Shown: positions 47,945 to 56,001 of the stretch, in pieces
How the letters are laid out: every line of letters starts with the position of its first letter
How positions within the stretch are numbered: position 1 is the first letter of the stretch
Assembly (NCBI RefSeq): GCF_018324205.1
Contig: NZ_AP023356.1
Location: 9,492,501-9,556,500 of the forward strand
Direction of reading: 5' to 3'
Length of the DNA stretch: 64,000 bases
Origin: Actinoplanes ianthinogenes
Lineage (GTDB): Bacteria; Actinomycetota; Actinomycetes; Mycobacteriales; Micromonosporaceae
The notes under the pieces: generated by a model
Told to the model about the DNA's origin: nothing
The model's input: the letters and a program-made list of their open reading frames with translations, nothing else
The model's database searches: none
Translations under genes and position numbers: made by a program

Positions 47945-48829
47945 TCAGGCGGCCGCGGCGTCGTACCGGTCCCGGACGAACGACCCGAGCCGCTCCGCGA
48001 ACGACTCCAGCGTCGGCGCCGCCGCGTGCCGCGAGTCCCAGACCGCGGCCAGCCGGATGCTCAGCCGCCGCCCGCCCACGTCGACCGCGAGCGGCACCAA
48101 CCCGAACCGCGGATCGTCGGAGGCCACCGCGATCCCCCGCCCGGCCGCGGCGAGAGCCTGCGCCACCGTCCCGTTGGCCGCCTCGATCGACGACGAGTAG
48201 GACGCTCCGGCCGCGGTGATCGCCGCCTCCAGGGACTGCCGGGCGGTGAACGCGGCCGGCTGCACGATCAGCGTCGACGTCAGCAGCTCCGCGAGGGGGA
48301 TCTCGCCGCGCCTCGCCCACGGGTGGTCCGCGTGCACGTACGCCCAGACCGGGAGCACCGCGAGCGGCAACGACCGATACGGATCAGGCGCCCGCACGGT
48401 GCCGATCGCCAGGTCGGCGCCGAGCCGCAGCGTCTCGGCCGGGGACCGCCCGTCGGCGCCGAGCACGTCCGCGGTCGGGTCCTCCGGGGCGAGGGTCGCG
48501 ATGAACGGCGACACCACGTCGGTCAGCGTCACCGTCGGCGCCCCGATCGTCAGTCGTTCCAGACGGCCGGACGCGGCGACCATGGCCGCCACCCGCAGCC
48601 CGTCCACCCGGCCGAGCACGTCCCGGGCCAGCGGCAGCAGCGCCCGCCCGGTCGTCGACAGGTCCAGCCGCCGGCCGCTCCGGTCGAACAGCGCCACGCC
48701 GAGATCGCGCTCCAGCACCCGCAACTGCCGGGACAGCACGGGCTGGGTCAGGTGCAGCCGGACCGCCGCCGCGCTCACGGTGCCCGCTTCCGCGGTCGCG
48801 ACGAAGTACCGCAACAGGCGCAGCTCCAC
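47945..48829 (-). CDS. LysR-family regulator adjacent to gabTD
   Basis: A 294-residue protein. The N-terminal helix-turn-helix is LLRYFVATAEAGTVSAAAVR, LHLTQPVLSRQLRVLERDLG. The C-terminal part is the periplasmic-binding-like effector domain. It is divergent from gabT with 76 bp between the starts, the usual arrangement for a LysR activator of the neighbouring operon. The inducer is possibly a GABA-pathway compound. An arm pair CACAC/GTGTG overlaps the gabT start (48893-48908). The start is GTG. Confidence 0.88.
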   Translation of the reverse strand: MELRLLRYFVATAEAGTVSAAAVRLHLTQPVLSRQLRVLERDLGVALFDRSGRRLDLSTTGRALLPLARDVLGRVDGLRVAAMVAASGRLERLTIGAPTVTLTDVVSPFIATLAPEDPTADVLGADGRSPAETLRLGADLAIGTVRAPDPYRSLPLAVLPVWAYVHADHPWARRGEIPLAELLTSTLIVQPAAFTARQSLEAAITAAGASYSSSIEAANGTVAQALAAAGRGIAVASDDPRFGLVPLAVDVGGRRLSIRLAAVWDSRHAAAPTLESFAERLGSFVRDRYDAAAA

Positions 48830-48905
48830 TTATGCCTCCCGAGCATGAATCACAGGCCCAACAGGAACTGGACGAGCATACGCACTGCTGAACACACTTC
48901 TCGGT

Positions 48906-50228
48906 GTGAGCCTCGAACAGAAACGCCGGCTGGTCACCGAGCTGCCCGGTCCCCGGTCCCAGGAACTGATGGAACGCAAGCTGGCCGCGGTGGCCGGCGG
49001 CGTCGGCACCACCATGCCGGTGTTCGCGGCGCGGGCCGGCGGCGGCATCGTGCTCGACGTCGACGGGAACCAGCTGATCGATCTCGGCTCGGGCATCGCG
49101 GTCACCACCGTCGGTGCGAGCGCGCCCCGGGTGGTCGCGGCGGTCACCGAGCAGGTCGCGGCGTTCACCCACACCTGTTTCATGGTCACGCCGTACGACG
49201 GTTACGTCGCGGTGGCCGAGGCGCTGAACCGGGTCACCCCCGGCGATCACGAGAAGCGCAGCGTGCTGTTCAACTCCGGCGCCGAGGCGGTGGAGAACGC
49301 CGTGAAGATCGCTCGGGCGTACACCGGGCGCAACGCCGTGGTCGTCTTCGATCACGCGTATCACGGCCGGACCAACCTGACCATGGCGATGACCGCGAAG
49401 AGCATGCCGTACAAGCATGGTTTCGGCCCGTTCGCGCCCGAGGTCTACCGCGCGCCGCTCTCCTACCCGTTCCGGGACGGCGGTCTCGACGGCCGGATCG
49501 CGGCGGCCCGCGCCATCGACCAGATCGAGAAGCAGATCGGCGCCGACACCCTCGCCGCGTGCGTGATCGAGCCGATCCAGGGCGAGGGCGGCTTCATCGA
49601 GCCGGCGCCCGGGTTCCTGCCCGCGCTGGCCGCGTGGTGCCGGGCCAACGGCGTGGTCTTCGTCGCCGACGAGGTGCAGACCGGCTTCGCCCGCACCGGC
49701 GACATGTTCGCCTGCGACCGCGAGGGCGTCGTGCCCGACTTGATCGTCACCGCCAAGGGCATCGCCGGCGGCCTGCCGCTCTCCGCGGTGACCGGCCGCG
49801 CCGACATCATGAACGCGCCACACTCCGGCGGTCTCGGCGGCACCTACGGCGGCAACCCGCTGGCCTGCGCCGCGGCGCTGGCCGCCATCGAGACGATCGA
49901 GGACGACGGCCTCACCGCCCGGGCCCGGGAGATCGAAACCCTGGTCAAGGAGCGCCTGCTGAAGATCCAGGCGGCGGACGGCCGCCTGGGCGACGTGCGC
50001 GGCCGCGGCGCGATGCTGGCCGTGGAGCTCGTCCGCGACGGCTCCGGTGAGCCGGACCCGCGCTTGGCGCGAGACATTTCCCGGTACGCCCACCAGCGCG
50101 GCGTCATCGTCCTGACCTGCGGCACCTACGGAAACGTCCTCCGTTTCCTGCCCCCGCTGTCGATCTCCGACGACCTGCTCGACGACGCCTTCGACGTCCT
50201 CACCGCCGCCTTCGAGGAGATCCGATGA
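48906..50228 (+). CDS. gabT: 4-aminobutyrate aminotransferase GabT
   Basis: A 440-residue class III aminotransferase. The PLP lysine is Lys284 in LIVTAKGIAGGLPLSAV; VFDHAYHGRTNLTM and VIEPIQGEGGF are the cofactor and substrate loops, and FVADEVQTGFARTG contains the Asp that contacts the pyridine nitrogen. It converts GABA and 2-oxoglutarate to succinic semialdehyde and glutamate. The start is GTG. It overlaps gabD by ATGA, so the two steps of GABA catabolism are translationally coupled. Confidence 0.93.
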   Translation: MSLEQKRRLVTELPGPRSQELMERKLAAVAGGVGTTMPVFAARAGGGIVLDVDGNQLIDLGSGIAVTTVGASAPRVVAAVTEQVAAFTHTCFMVTPYDGYVAVAEALNRVTPGDHEKRSVLFNSGAEAVENAVKIARAYTGRNAVVVFDHAYHGRTNLTMAMTAKSMPYKHGFGPFAPEVYRAPLSYPFRDGGLDGRIAAARAIDQIEKQIGADTLAACVIEPIQGEGGFIEPAPGFLPALAAWCRANGVVFVADEVQTGFARTGDMFACDREGVVPDLIVTAKGIAGGLPLSAVTGRADIMNAPHSGGLGGTYGGNPLACAAALAAIETIEDDGLTARAREIETLVKERLLKIQAADGRLGDVRGRGAMLAVELVRDGSGEPDPRLARDISRYAHQRGVIVLTCGTYGNVLRFLPPLSISDDLLDDAFDVLTAAFEEIR

Positions 50229-51607
50229 GCACCATCGTCGTTGCCGACCCGGCGACCCTGGCCGCCGTGGCCGAGGTGCCTAACCAGGGGGTGGCCGACG
50301 CGCGGGCGGCCGTGGACGCGGCGCACGCCGCGTTCCCGGCCTGGGCGCGGACCGCGCCCCGGCACCGGTCGGAGATCCTGCACCGGGCGTTCGAGCTGAT
50401 GCTGCGTGACCGCGCCGCGCTGGCCGAGCTGATCTCCCGGGAGAACGGAAAGTCGCTGTCCGACGCGGCCGGCGAGGTGACGTATGCGGCCGAGTTCTTC
50501 CGCTGGTTCGCCGAGGAGGCGGTGCGCCCCGGCGGCGAGTACGGCGAGGCCCCGGCCGGCGGGGCCCGCACGCTGGTCACGCATCGTCCGGTCGGCGTGG
50601 CCGCGCTGGTCACGCCGTGGAACTTCCCGGCCGCCATGATCACCCGCAAGGTCGGCCCGGCCCTGGCCGCCGGCTGCACCGCGGTGCTCAAGCCGGCCGC
50701 CGAGACCCCGCTGACCGCCCTGGCCATCGCCGCACTGCTGACGGAAGCGGGCCTGCCGGACGGCGTGGTCACCGTGGTGACCACCGCGGACGCCTCCTCG
50801 ATCGTCGGCGCCTGGCTGGCCGACCAGCGAGTTCGCAAGATCTCCTTCACCGGCTCGACCGCCGTCGGCCGGGTCCTGCTCCGGCACGCCGCCGACCGGG
50901 TGGTCAACTCGTCGATGGAGCTGGGCGGCAACGCCCCGTTCATCGTCGCCGAGGACGCCGACCTGGACGCCGCGGTGGCCGGCGCGATGATCGCCAAGTT
51001 CCGCAACGGCGGCCAGGCGTGCACGGCGGCGAACCGGTTCTACGTGCACGCCGCGGTGGCCGACGAGTTCGTGGCCCGATTCGGCGCCGCCGTCGAGAAA
51101 CTGACCGTCGGAGCCGCCGCGGACGGCGCCGACATCGGCCCGCTGATCAGCGCATCGGCGCTGCGCCGGGTCACCCGCACCGTCGACGAGGCGGTCGCGG
51201 CCGGAGCCCGGATCGCCCATCAGGCGGCGACCCCGTCGCTGCCTGGCCACTTCTACCCCCCGACGATCCTGGTCGACGTGGCCCCGGACGCCGAGATCCT
51301 GACCGAGGAGATCTTCGGCCCGGTAGCCCCGATCGTCACCTGGACCGATGAGGCGGCGATGCTGAACCAGGTCAACGCCACCGAATACGGCCTGGCCGGC
51401 TACGTCTTCGCCGGTGACCTGGCACGTGCCATCCGCCTCGGCGAGGCCGTCGAGGCGGGCATGGTCGGCATCAACCGGGGTCTGGTGTCAGACCCGTCCG
51501 CCCCCTTCGGCGGCGTCAAGCAGAGCGGCCTCGGCCGCGAGGGCGCCCGCGACGGCCTCCGCGAGTTCCAGGAGACCCACTACCTCAGCGTCGCCTGGCC
51601 GGCCTGA
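50225..51607 (+). CDS. gabD: Succinate-semialdehyde dehydrogenase GabD
   Basis: A 460-residue aldehyde dehydrogenase. TPWNFPAAMITRKVGPALAA is the cofactor-binding strand, Lys156 (VLKPAAETP) contacts NAD(P), Glu232 (MELGGNAPF) is the general base and Cys266 (GGQACTAANR) the nucleophile. It oxidises succinic semialdehyde to succinate for the TCA cycle. It is paired with gabT and ends at a good terminator. Confidence 0.93.
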   Translation: MSTIVVADPATLAAVAEVPNQGVADARAAVDAAHAAFPAWARTAPRHRSEILHRAFELMLRDRAALAELISRENGKSLSDAAGEVTYAAEFFRWFAEEAVRPGGEYGEAPAGGARTLVTHRPVGVAALVTPWNFPAAMITRKVGPALAAGCTAVLKPAAETPLTALAIAALLTEAGLPDGVVTVVTTADASSIVGAWLADQRVRKISFTGSTAVGRVLLRHAADRVVNSSMELGGNAPFIVAEDADLDAAVAGAMIAKFRNGGQACTAANRFYVHAAVADEFVARFGAAVEKLTVGAAADGADIGPLISASALRRVTRTVDEAVAAGARIAHQAATPSLPGHFYPPTILVDVAPDAEILTEEIFGPVAPIVTWTDEAAMLNQVNATEYGLAGYVFAGDLARAIRLGEAVEAGMVGINRGLVSDPSAPFGGVKQSGLGREGARDGLREFQETHYLSVAWPA

Positions 51608-51625
51608 CCGCCGTACGAAACCAGC

Positions 51626-51664
51626 CGAGACGGTCCGAGCCACCCCACAGCCCGGACCGTCTCG
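51626..51664 (+). terminator. Terminator after gabD
   Basis: A 12-bp perfect stem (51626-51637 with 51653-51664), 18 bases after the gabD stop. Confidence 0.75.
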
Positions 51665-51778
51665 CATACCGCGAGACTCGCGGCCGAGCGACCACCGCGG
51701 AGGCCGCGCCGTCCGGGCTGCTCCGGGGGCGCGGCGAATTCGATCGCGGCGGACGGGACCGTGTGTTTGGGTGACGGC

Positions 51779-52396
51779 ATGAGTCAACCGACGTTGCGGA
51801 CGGATCGGCTGCTGCTCGTTCCGCTGGCCGACCGGCATTTCGAGCTCGAGGTGGAGCTCGACGCCGACGCCGAGGTGCTGAAATACATCTGGGGGCGGGC
51901 GCGGACCCGGGACGAGGTGGTCTCCTCCCACGCGGAGCGGATGGCGCTGGCTGCCAAGGTGGACGGGCTCGGATACTGGATGGCTTTCGGGTGCGACGGC
52001 GGGCGGCGGGATTCGTCGGCACCGGACACCGAGGTCGAGGGAGAGTTCGTCGGACTGATGATGCTGCCGCCGGCGCACGGCGACGACCAGCCGGACGATC
52101 CGACGGTGGCCGAGCTCGGATATCGCCTGGCGCGCCGATACTGGCGGCAGGGCCTGGCGAGCGAGGCGTCGCGGGTGCTGCTCCGGCACGCCTTCGACAC
52201 GGTGGGGCAGAGCCGGGTCATCGCGCAGACCATGGCCGTCAACATCGGATCCCGGGGCGTGATGGAGAGCATCGGCATGCGATACGTGCGCACCTTCCAC
52301 CCGATCTGGGACGACCCGCTGCCGGGCGCGGAAGCCGGCGAAGTCGAATACGAGATGACCCGCCCCATGTGGGAGTCCCGCCGCGGCACCCTCTGA
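51779..52396 (+). CDS. RimJ/RimL-like GNAT acetyltransferase
   Basis: A 205-residue protein with TLRTDRLLLVPLADRHFELE, then ELGYRLARRYWRQGLASEAS, the acetyl-CoA loop, and NIGSRGVMESIGMRYVRTFH. This is the pattern of ribosomal-protein or small-molecule N-acetyltransferases (Acetyltransf_3). ATG 51779 begins at the conserved first strand. The acceptor is unknown. Confidence 0.87.
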   Translation: MSQPTLRTDRLLLVPLADRHFELEVELDADAEVLKYIWGRARTRDEVVSSHAERMALAAKVDGLGYWMAFGCDGGRRDSSAPDTEVEGEFVGLMMLPPAHGDDQPDDPTVAELGYRLARRYWRQGLASEASRVLLRHAFDTVGQSRVIAQTMAVNIGSRGVMESIGMRYVRTFHPIWDDPLPGAEAGEVEYEMTRPMWESRRGTL

Positions 52397-52492
52397 CCCG
52401 GTCGCGCCACACCGTGGCGGCGGTGTGCCGGTTTGGTGAAGGTCTTGTGGTGATCGGCCACATGCCCCGGCAACCGTGGTGGGATCTCGGCC

Positions 52493-53275
52493 ATGCTGAG
52501 ATCCGTCAAAGCTGCCGCCTACGCCCTGTACACCCGCCGGCTCCGCACCCGGCTCGCCGGCGCCGCCCTCCCCCGCCACGTCGCGATGGTGATGGACGGC
52601 AACCGTCGATGGGCACGCCAGATGGGTTTCGACGACCCGCGGATCGGTCACCGCTACGGCGCGGAGCATCTCGACGAGGTGCTCCGCTGGTGCCTGGAGG
52701 CCGGCATCCGGCACGTCACCGTCTTCGTGGCCTCGGTCGACAACGTGACCAAACGTGACGCCGGCGAGGTCGACAACCTGATGCGGATGATCGAACAGGT
52801 CGTCGCCGCCCGCCTGGCCCGCGCCGGGAGCCACTGGCAGGTGCATCTGGCCGGCCGCCTCGACGTCCTCCCGGACACCACCCGGCACGCCCTCAAGCTG
52901 GCCGAGGAGGCGACCCGCGACAACGACGCGGAGTTCCACGTCACGATCGCCATCGGGTACGACGGCCGCGACGAGATCGTCAACGCGATCCGGTCCCTGC
53001 TGGAGTCGGAGGCCCGAGCCGGCCACACTGTGGACGACATCGCCCAGCGCCTCACCGCCGACCGTATCGCCGAACACCTTTACACGCATGGCCAACCCGA
53101 TCCTGACCTGGTCATCCGCACCAGCGGCGAGCATCGCATGTCCGGTTTCCTCCTCTGGCAAGCGGCGTACTCCGAACTGCACTTCTGCGACGTCTACTGG
53201 CCCGGCTTCCGCGAAGTCGACTTCCTCCGAGCGTTGCGTTCCTACGCCGCTCGCCACCGCCGCTTCGGTGCATGA
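52493..53275 (+). CDS. cis-Prenyltransferase (UPP-synthase family)
   Basis: A 260-residue protein. HVAMVMDGNRRWARQMG contains the catalytic Asp35 of the P-loop-like diphosphate site; IAIGYDGRDEIVNAI and LVIRTSGEHRMSGFLLWQAA, then YSELHF, are family regions III and V. It condenses isopentenyl diphosphate in Z configuration. VFVASVDNVTKRD replaces the usual STENW-type motif, as in actinobacterial enzymes that make short Z,E-farnesyl products. Whether this is the main undecaprenyl synthase or a short-chain paralogue cannot be told from sequence. Confidence 0.9.
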   Translation: MLRSVKAAAYALYTRRLRTRLAGAALPRHVAMVMDGNRRWARQMGFDDPRIGHRYGAEHLDEVLRWCLEAGIRHVTVFVASVDNVTKRDAGEVDNLMRMIEQVVAARLARAGSHWQVHLAGRLDVLPDTTRHALKLAEEATRDNDAEFHVTIAIGYDGRDEIVNAIRSLLESEARAGHTVDDIAQRLTADRIAEHLYTHGQPDPDLVIRTSGEHRMSGFLLWQAAYSELHFCDVYWPGFREVDFLRALRSYAARHRRFGA

Positions 53276-53317
53276 GACGCCCCGGCTGCCGCGCCCGGAA
53301 ATCAGAACGATCGCGTG

Positions 53318-53860
53318 TCAGCGATGTTCTTCGGCCCGGCGCAGGATGGCGTTGAGAATGCCCAGGTAGTGCCGGCCCTCGTCGGTGATCTGGACATAGT
53401 CCTTCAGGTCGAAGGGCGGTCGCTCGTGTGGTGCGACCGGCAGGTGCTCGTCGTCCCGGTGCTCCTCCTCGATCGCGAACAAGCCGCGGCCCGGGTGCGG
53501 CTGGATGAAACCCAGACCGTCCAGCCGATGCAGGTATCCATACAGGTCGGGCTCGTATCGGATGGTCATCGGGCCGGGGCCGGCGAGCCCGCGCAACAGC
53601 CCGAGCTCATGTTTGGTGAGCACGCCCTTGAGCCCGATCTGGATCGCCCTGATCTCCTCGGCCTGCAGGTCCTGCCGCCGCTCGACGCGGTCGATCGCGC
53701 GCTCCAGCTCGACACCGCCGACCTTCAGCCGCTGAACGTCCTCGCCGGTGAAGCGCTCCAGCAGCCGGGCCAGCGGTTTCCTCAGCACCAGCAGTGCGAT
53801 CACGATGGCGACCGGCCAGGAGAACAGGATCGGCCCGACCGTCTGAACCCATTCGAGCAT
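53318..53860 (-). CDS. Membrane-anchored protein with coiled coil and winged-helix-like domain
   Basis: A 180-residue protein. One N-terminal span (ILFSWPVAIVIALLVLRKPL) is followed by a coiled segment (VGGVELERAIDRVERRQDLQ) and a C-terminal domain resembling a winged helix (GLLRGLAGPGPMTIRYEPDL, YGYLHRLDGLGFIQPHPGRG, VQITDEGRHYLGILNAILR). The 'DEGRHYL' strand looks like the wing of PadR/MarR-type domains. It may be a membrane-tethered regulator. ATG 53860; a GTG lies one codon earlier. Confidence 0.65.
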   Translation of the reverse strand: MLEWVQTVGPILFSWPVAIVIALLVLRKPLARLLERFTGEDVQRLKVGGVELERAIDRVERRQDLQAEEIRAIQIGLKGVLTKHELGLLRGLAGPGPMTIRYEPDLYGYLHRLDGLGFIQPHPGRGLFAIEEEHRDDEHLPVAPHERPPFDLKDYVQITDEGRHYLGILNAILRRAEEHR

Positions 53861-53990
53861 CACTCATTGTCGCCCCCAGCAGGGGCTCGGAACTGTCCGG
53901 AGAACGGCGTATCCGCGCATGGCAGCAGGTCGACGGTGATGGCGGGCGGATTCCGCTGCGCTCGCCGGAAATCTCCGCAAACGGCCAAGG

Positions 53991-55031
53991 TCAGCCTCCG
54001 AAGGCGGCGACGGCCTCGCGGCCGATGCGCTGGTTTTCGGTGACATAGGGGCGCAGCTCCTTCTCGTAGCGCTCGAAGGCCGCCCGGTGGTCACCGGCGG
54101 CCTCGGTCAGGCATCGGGCCAGGGTGGACGCGGCGATCAGGGCCTGCGAGGTGCCCATGCCGCTGGTCGGGGCGGCGCAATAGCCGGCGTCGCCGAGCAG
54201 GGCGACGCGGCCGGTGGACCAGGAATCCAGGTGGACCTGGCAGGTCGAGGCGAAGTAGAAGTCGGAGGCCTCGGTCATCGCGGCCAGCAGGCCCGGCGTC
54301 TCCGGCCACGGATGATCGGCGAACGCCGCCCGCACGGCGGCCTCCTGCGCGGCCCGGCCGGCTCGATCCAGCTCGGAGGACGTGGTCGCGAAGGAGAGGC
54401 TCACCGTCATCCGGTCGGGATCGCCGGCGGCGAACGCATAGATGGCGCGGCCGGGCGCGGTCTGGAGCAGGCCGCGGTGGTCCAGGCCGAACACGTTGCC
54501 GGTGGTGAAGCCGGCGCCGGACATGCCGAGATGCTCGATCGGCGCGACGCCGGGGAAGGCCAGCCGGCGCACCACGGAGTGCACGCCGTCAGCGCCGAAG
54601 ACCAGGTCGAAGTCGCGGGTGGGCGCGCGCTCGAAGGAGACGGTCACCCGGTCGTCGTGCTGCTCCAGGGCGGTGATCGTGTCGTCGAAGACGACATCGG
54701 CGTCGACGGCCCGATGCAGGACGCCGGTCAGCGCACGCTTGGGCACCTCGAGGTCGCCGGCGAACGTGGCGGCGGGCAGCTCGGCGACAACCGAGCCGTC
54801 CGGGGCCAGCACGGTGGTGCCGCGCATCCGCGTCTCATGGGTGCGGACCTCGTCGAGGATGCCGATCTCGGCGAGCACGTCGAGGGCGGCACCGCGGAAA
54901 TCCACCGCATAGCCGCTGTCGCGCAGCTCGGGTGCCCGCTCCACGACGGTGACACGGATGCCCTCGCGCCGCAGGAACCAGGCGAGGGCGGGGCCGGCGA
55001 CACTCGCGCCGGAAATCAGGACGTCAGTCAT
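53991..55031 (-). CDS. FAD-dependent monooxygenase (PHBH-like)
   Basis: A 346-residue group A flavoprotein monooxygenase. N-terminal VLISGASVAGPALAWFLRRE is the FAD motif, LVFGADGVHSVVRRLAF the DG motif, and GRVALLGDAGYCAAPTSGMG the GD motif. It hydroxylates an aromatic or polyketide-like substrate with NAD(P)H and oxygen. It is divergent from a TetR gene over paired palindromes, so expression is probably induced by its substrate. Confidence 0.9.
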   Translation of the reverse strand: MTDVLISGASVAGPALAWFLRREGIRVTVVERAPELRDSGYAVDFRGAALDVLAEIGILDEVRTHETRMRGTTVLAPDGSVVAELPAATFAGDLEVPKRALTGVLHRAVDADVVFDDTITALEQHDDRVTVSFERAPTRDFDLVFGADGVHSVVRRLAFPGVAPIEHLGMSGAGFTTGNVFGLDHRGLLQTAPGRAIYAFAAGDPDRMTVSLSFATTSSELDRAGRAAQEAAVRAAFADHPWPETPGLLAAMTEASDFYFASTCQVHLDSWSTGRVALLGDAGYCAAPTSGMGTSQALIAASTLARCLTEAAGDHRAAFERYEKELRPYVTENQRIGREAVAAFGG

Positions 55032-55067
55032 GCCGACGACCGTAGCCAACTTTTATCCACCCGGTCA

Positions 55068-55092
55068 ATCCATTTGGATAAACCATGTGGTT
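55068..55092. promoter_or_regulatory. Paired TetR operators ATCCATTTGGAT and AACCATGTGGTT
   Basis: Two 12-bp sites with perfect 5-bp arms (55068-55079 and 55081-55092), centres 13 bp apart, between the divergent monooxygenase and TetR genes. They share CCATNTGG. A further pair of 8-bp arms (TTTATCCA and TGGATAAA) spans the left site. Confidence 0.75.
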
Positions 55093-55115
55093 AAGATGGC
55101 GGGTATGATCGAGCC

Positions 55116-55607
55116 GTGGGAAACCGGGAAGCCCTCCTGGCAGGGGCGAAGCAATGCCTGACCGAGCGCGGCTGGGCGCGCACGACCGTGCGGGACATCG
55201 CGTTCGCGTCGGGGGTCAATCACGCCGCGATCGGCTATCACTTCGGGTCGCGGGAGTCGCTGCTGGTCCACGCCCTGATCGAGGCGGTCGAGGAGCTGAG
55301 CGACGCGGTCGCCGAGCGAGCCGCGGACGGGTCTGCGGAGCAGCGGTGGCAGGCGCTGATCGACACGTTCAGCACGCACCGCCCGCTGTGGATCGCGCAG
55401 TTGGAGGCGGCGGTGCAGGCCGAGCACTCCCCCGAGCTCCGCGAGCACCTGGCGAGGGCGCAGCAGGAGGGCCGGGAGGGACTCGGTGGCTCGGTGCCAC
55501 TGGCCCTGCTCACCGGCCTGATGCTGCAATGGCTGGTCGATCCGGATCGGGCTCCCACCGGTGCGCAGGTGGCCGATGAGCTGCGCCGCCAGGCGGCCGC
55601 CGGCTGA
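55116..55607 (+). CDS. TetR-family repressor beside the monooxygenase
   Basis: A 163-residue protein. The helix-turn-helix (REALLAGAKQCLTERGWART, VRDIAFASGVNHAAIGYHFG) is followed by a short effector domain. GTG 55116 is the only start that keeps the first helix. It probably represses itself and the divergent monooxygenase via the two palindromes. Confidence 0.87.
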   Translation: MGNREALLAGAKQCLTERGWARTTVRDIAFASGVNHAAIGYHFGSRESLLVHALIEAVEELSDAVAERAADGSAEQRWQALIDTFSTHRPLWIAQLEAAVQAEHSPELREHLARAQQEGREGLGGSVPLALLTGLMLQWLVDPDRAPTGAQVADELRRQAAAG

Positions 55608-55637
55608 CGCGACGGCCGTCCGGCAGCCGGCGTCGCG
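55608..55637 (+). terminator. Possible terminator after the TetR gene
   Basis: 7-bp outer arms (55608-55614 with 55631-55637) with a further GC-rich inner pairing, directly after the stop. Confidence 0.4.
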
Positions 55638-55725
55638 AGCGGGCCGCGGTGGCACCACGGCCGGGCGGTGTCAGGAGGTCAGGACTGCGGCGGGCCCGCC
55701 CGGCGCAGGCAGGCCCCGCACCAGG

Positions 55726-56001
55726 TCAGAGGACCTGCTGCGGTTCGTTCAGAAGAATTTTGCGGACGTCCGGCCGCGCCGCGACGTCGAGGACCTGATC
55801 CCGGCTGAGCGTGGCGAGCACCGCGTTCGCCAGCGTCAGCCCCCGAGCCCCGCTCACCCCGCTCCGGTCCAGGTGCTCCAGCACGCCGGCCTGCGATGCG
55901 CTCACCTGCTCGACCGGCACGGGGTGCAGCTCGATCACGACCGGCACCCCGCGATCCCCCTCGAGCCGGAGGATCGCAGGGTCCACCTTGTCGGCGCTCA
56001 C
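55726..56001 (-). CDS. Free-standing subtilase propeptide-like (I9-type) protein
   Basis: A 91-residue protein whose ATG overlaps the stop of the subtilase gene (ATGA). Its segment VVIELHPVPVEQVSASQAGV onward to LTLANAVLATLSRDQVLDVA and ARPDVRKILLNEP aligns by eye with the N-terminal region of the subtilase itself (VTISHHEAL, GLGVSARRHTLTNAVTAELT, QLDEVKLVRLERLDKV). Such domains fold, inhibit and chaperone S8 proteases. As a separate coupled gene it probably is an intracellular inhibitor, chaperone or immunity-like partner of the protease. The homology is inferred from reading, not from a search. Confidence 0.65.
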   Translation of the reverse strand: MSADKVDPAILRLEGDRGVPVVIELHPVPVEQVSASQAGVLEHLDRSGVSGARGLTLANAVLATLSRDQVLDVAARPDVRKILLNEPQQVL

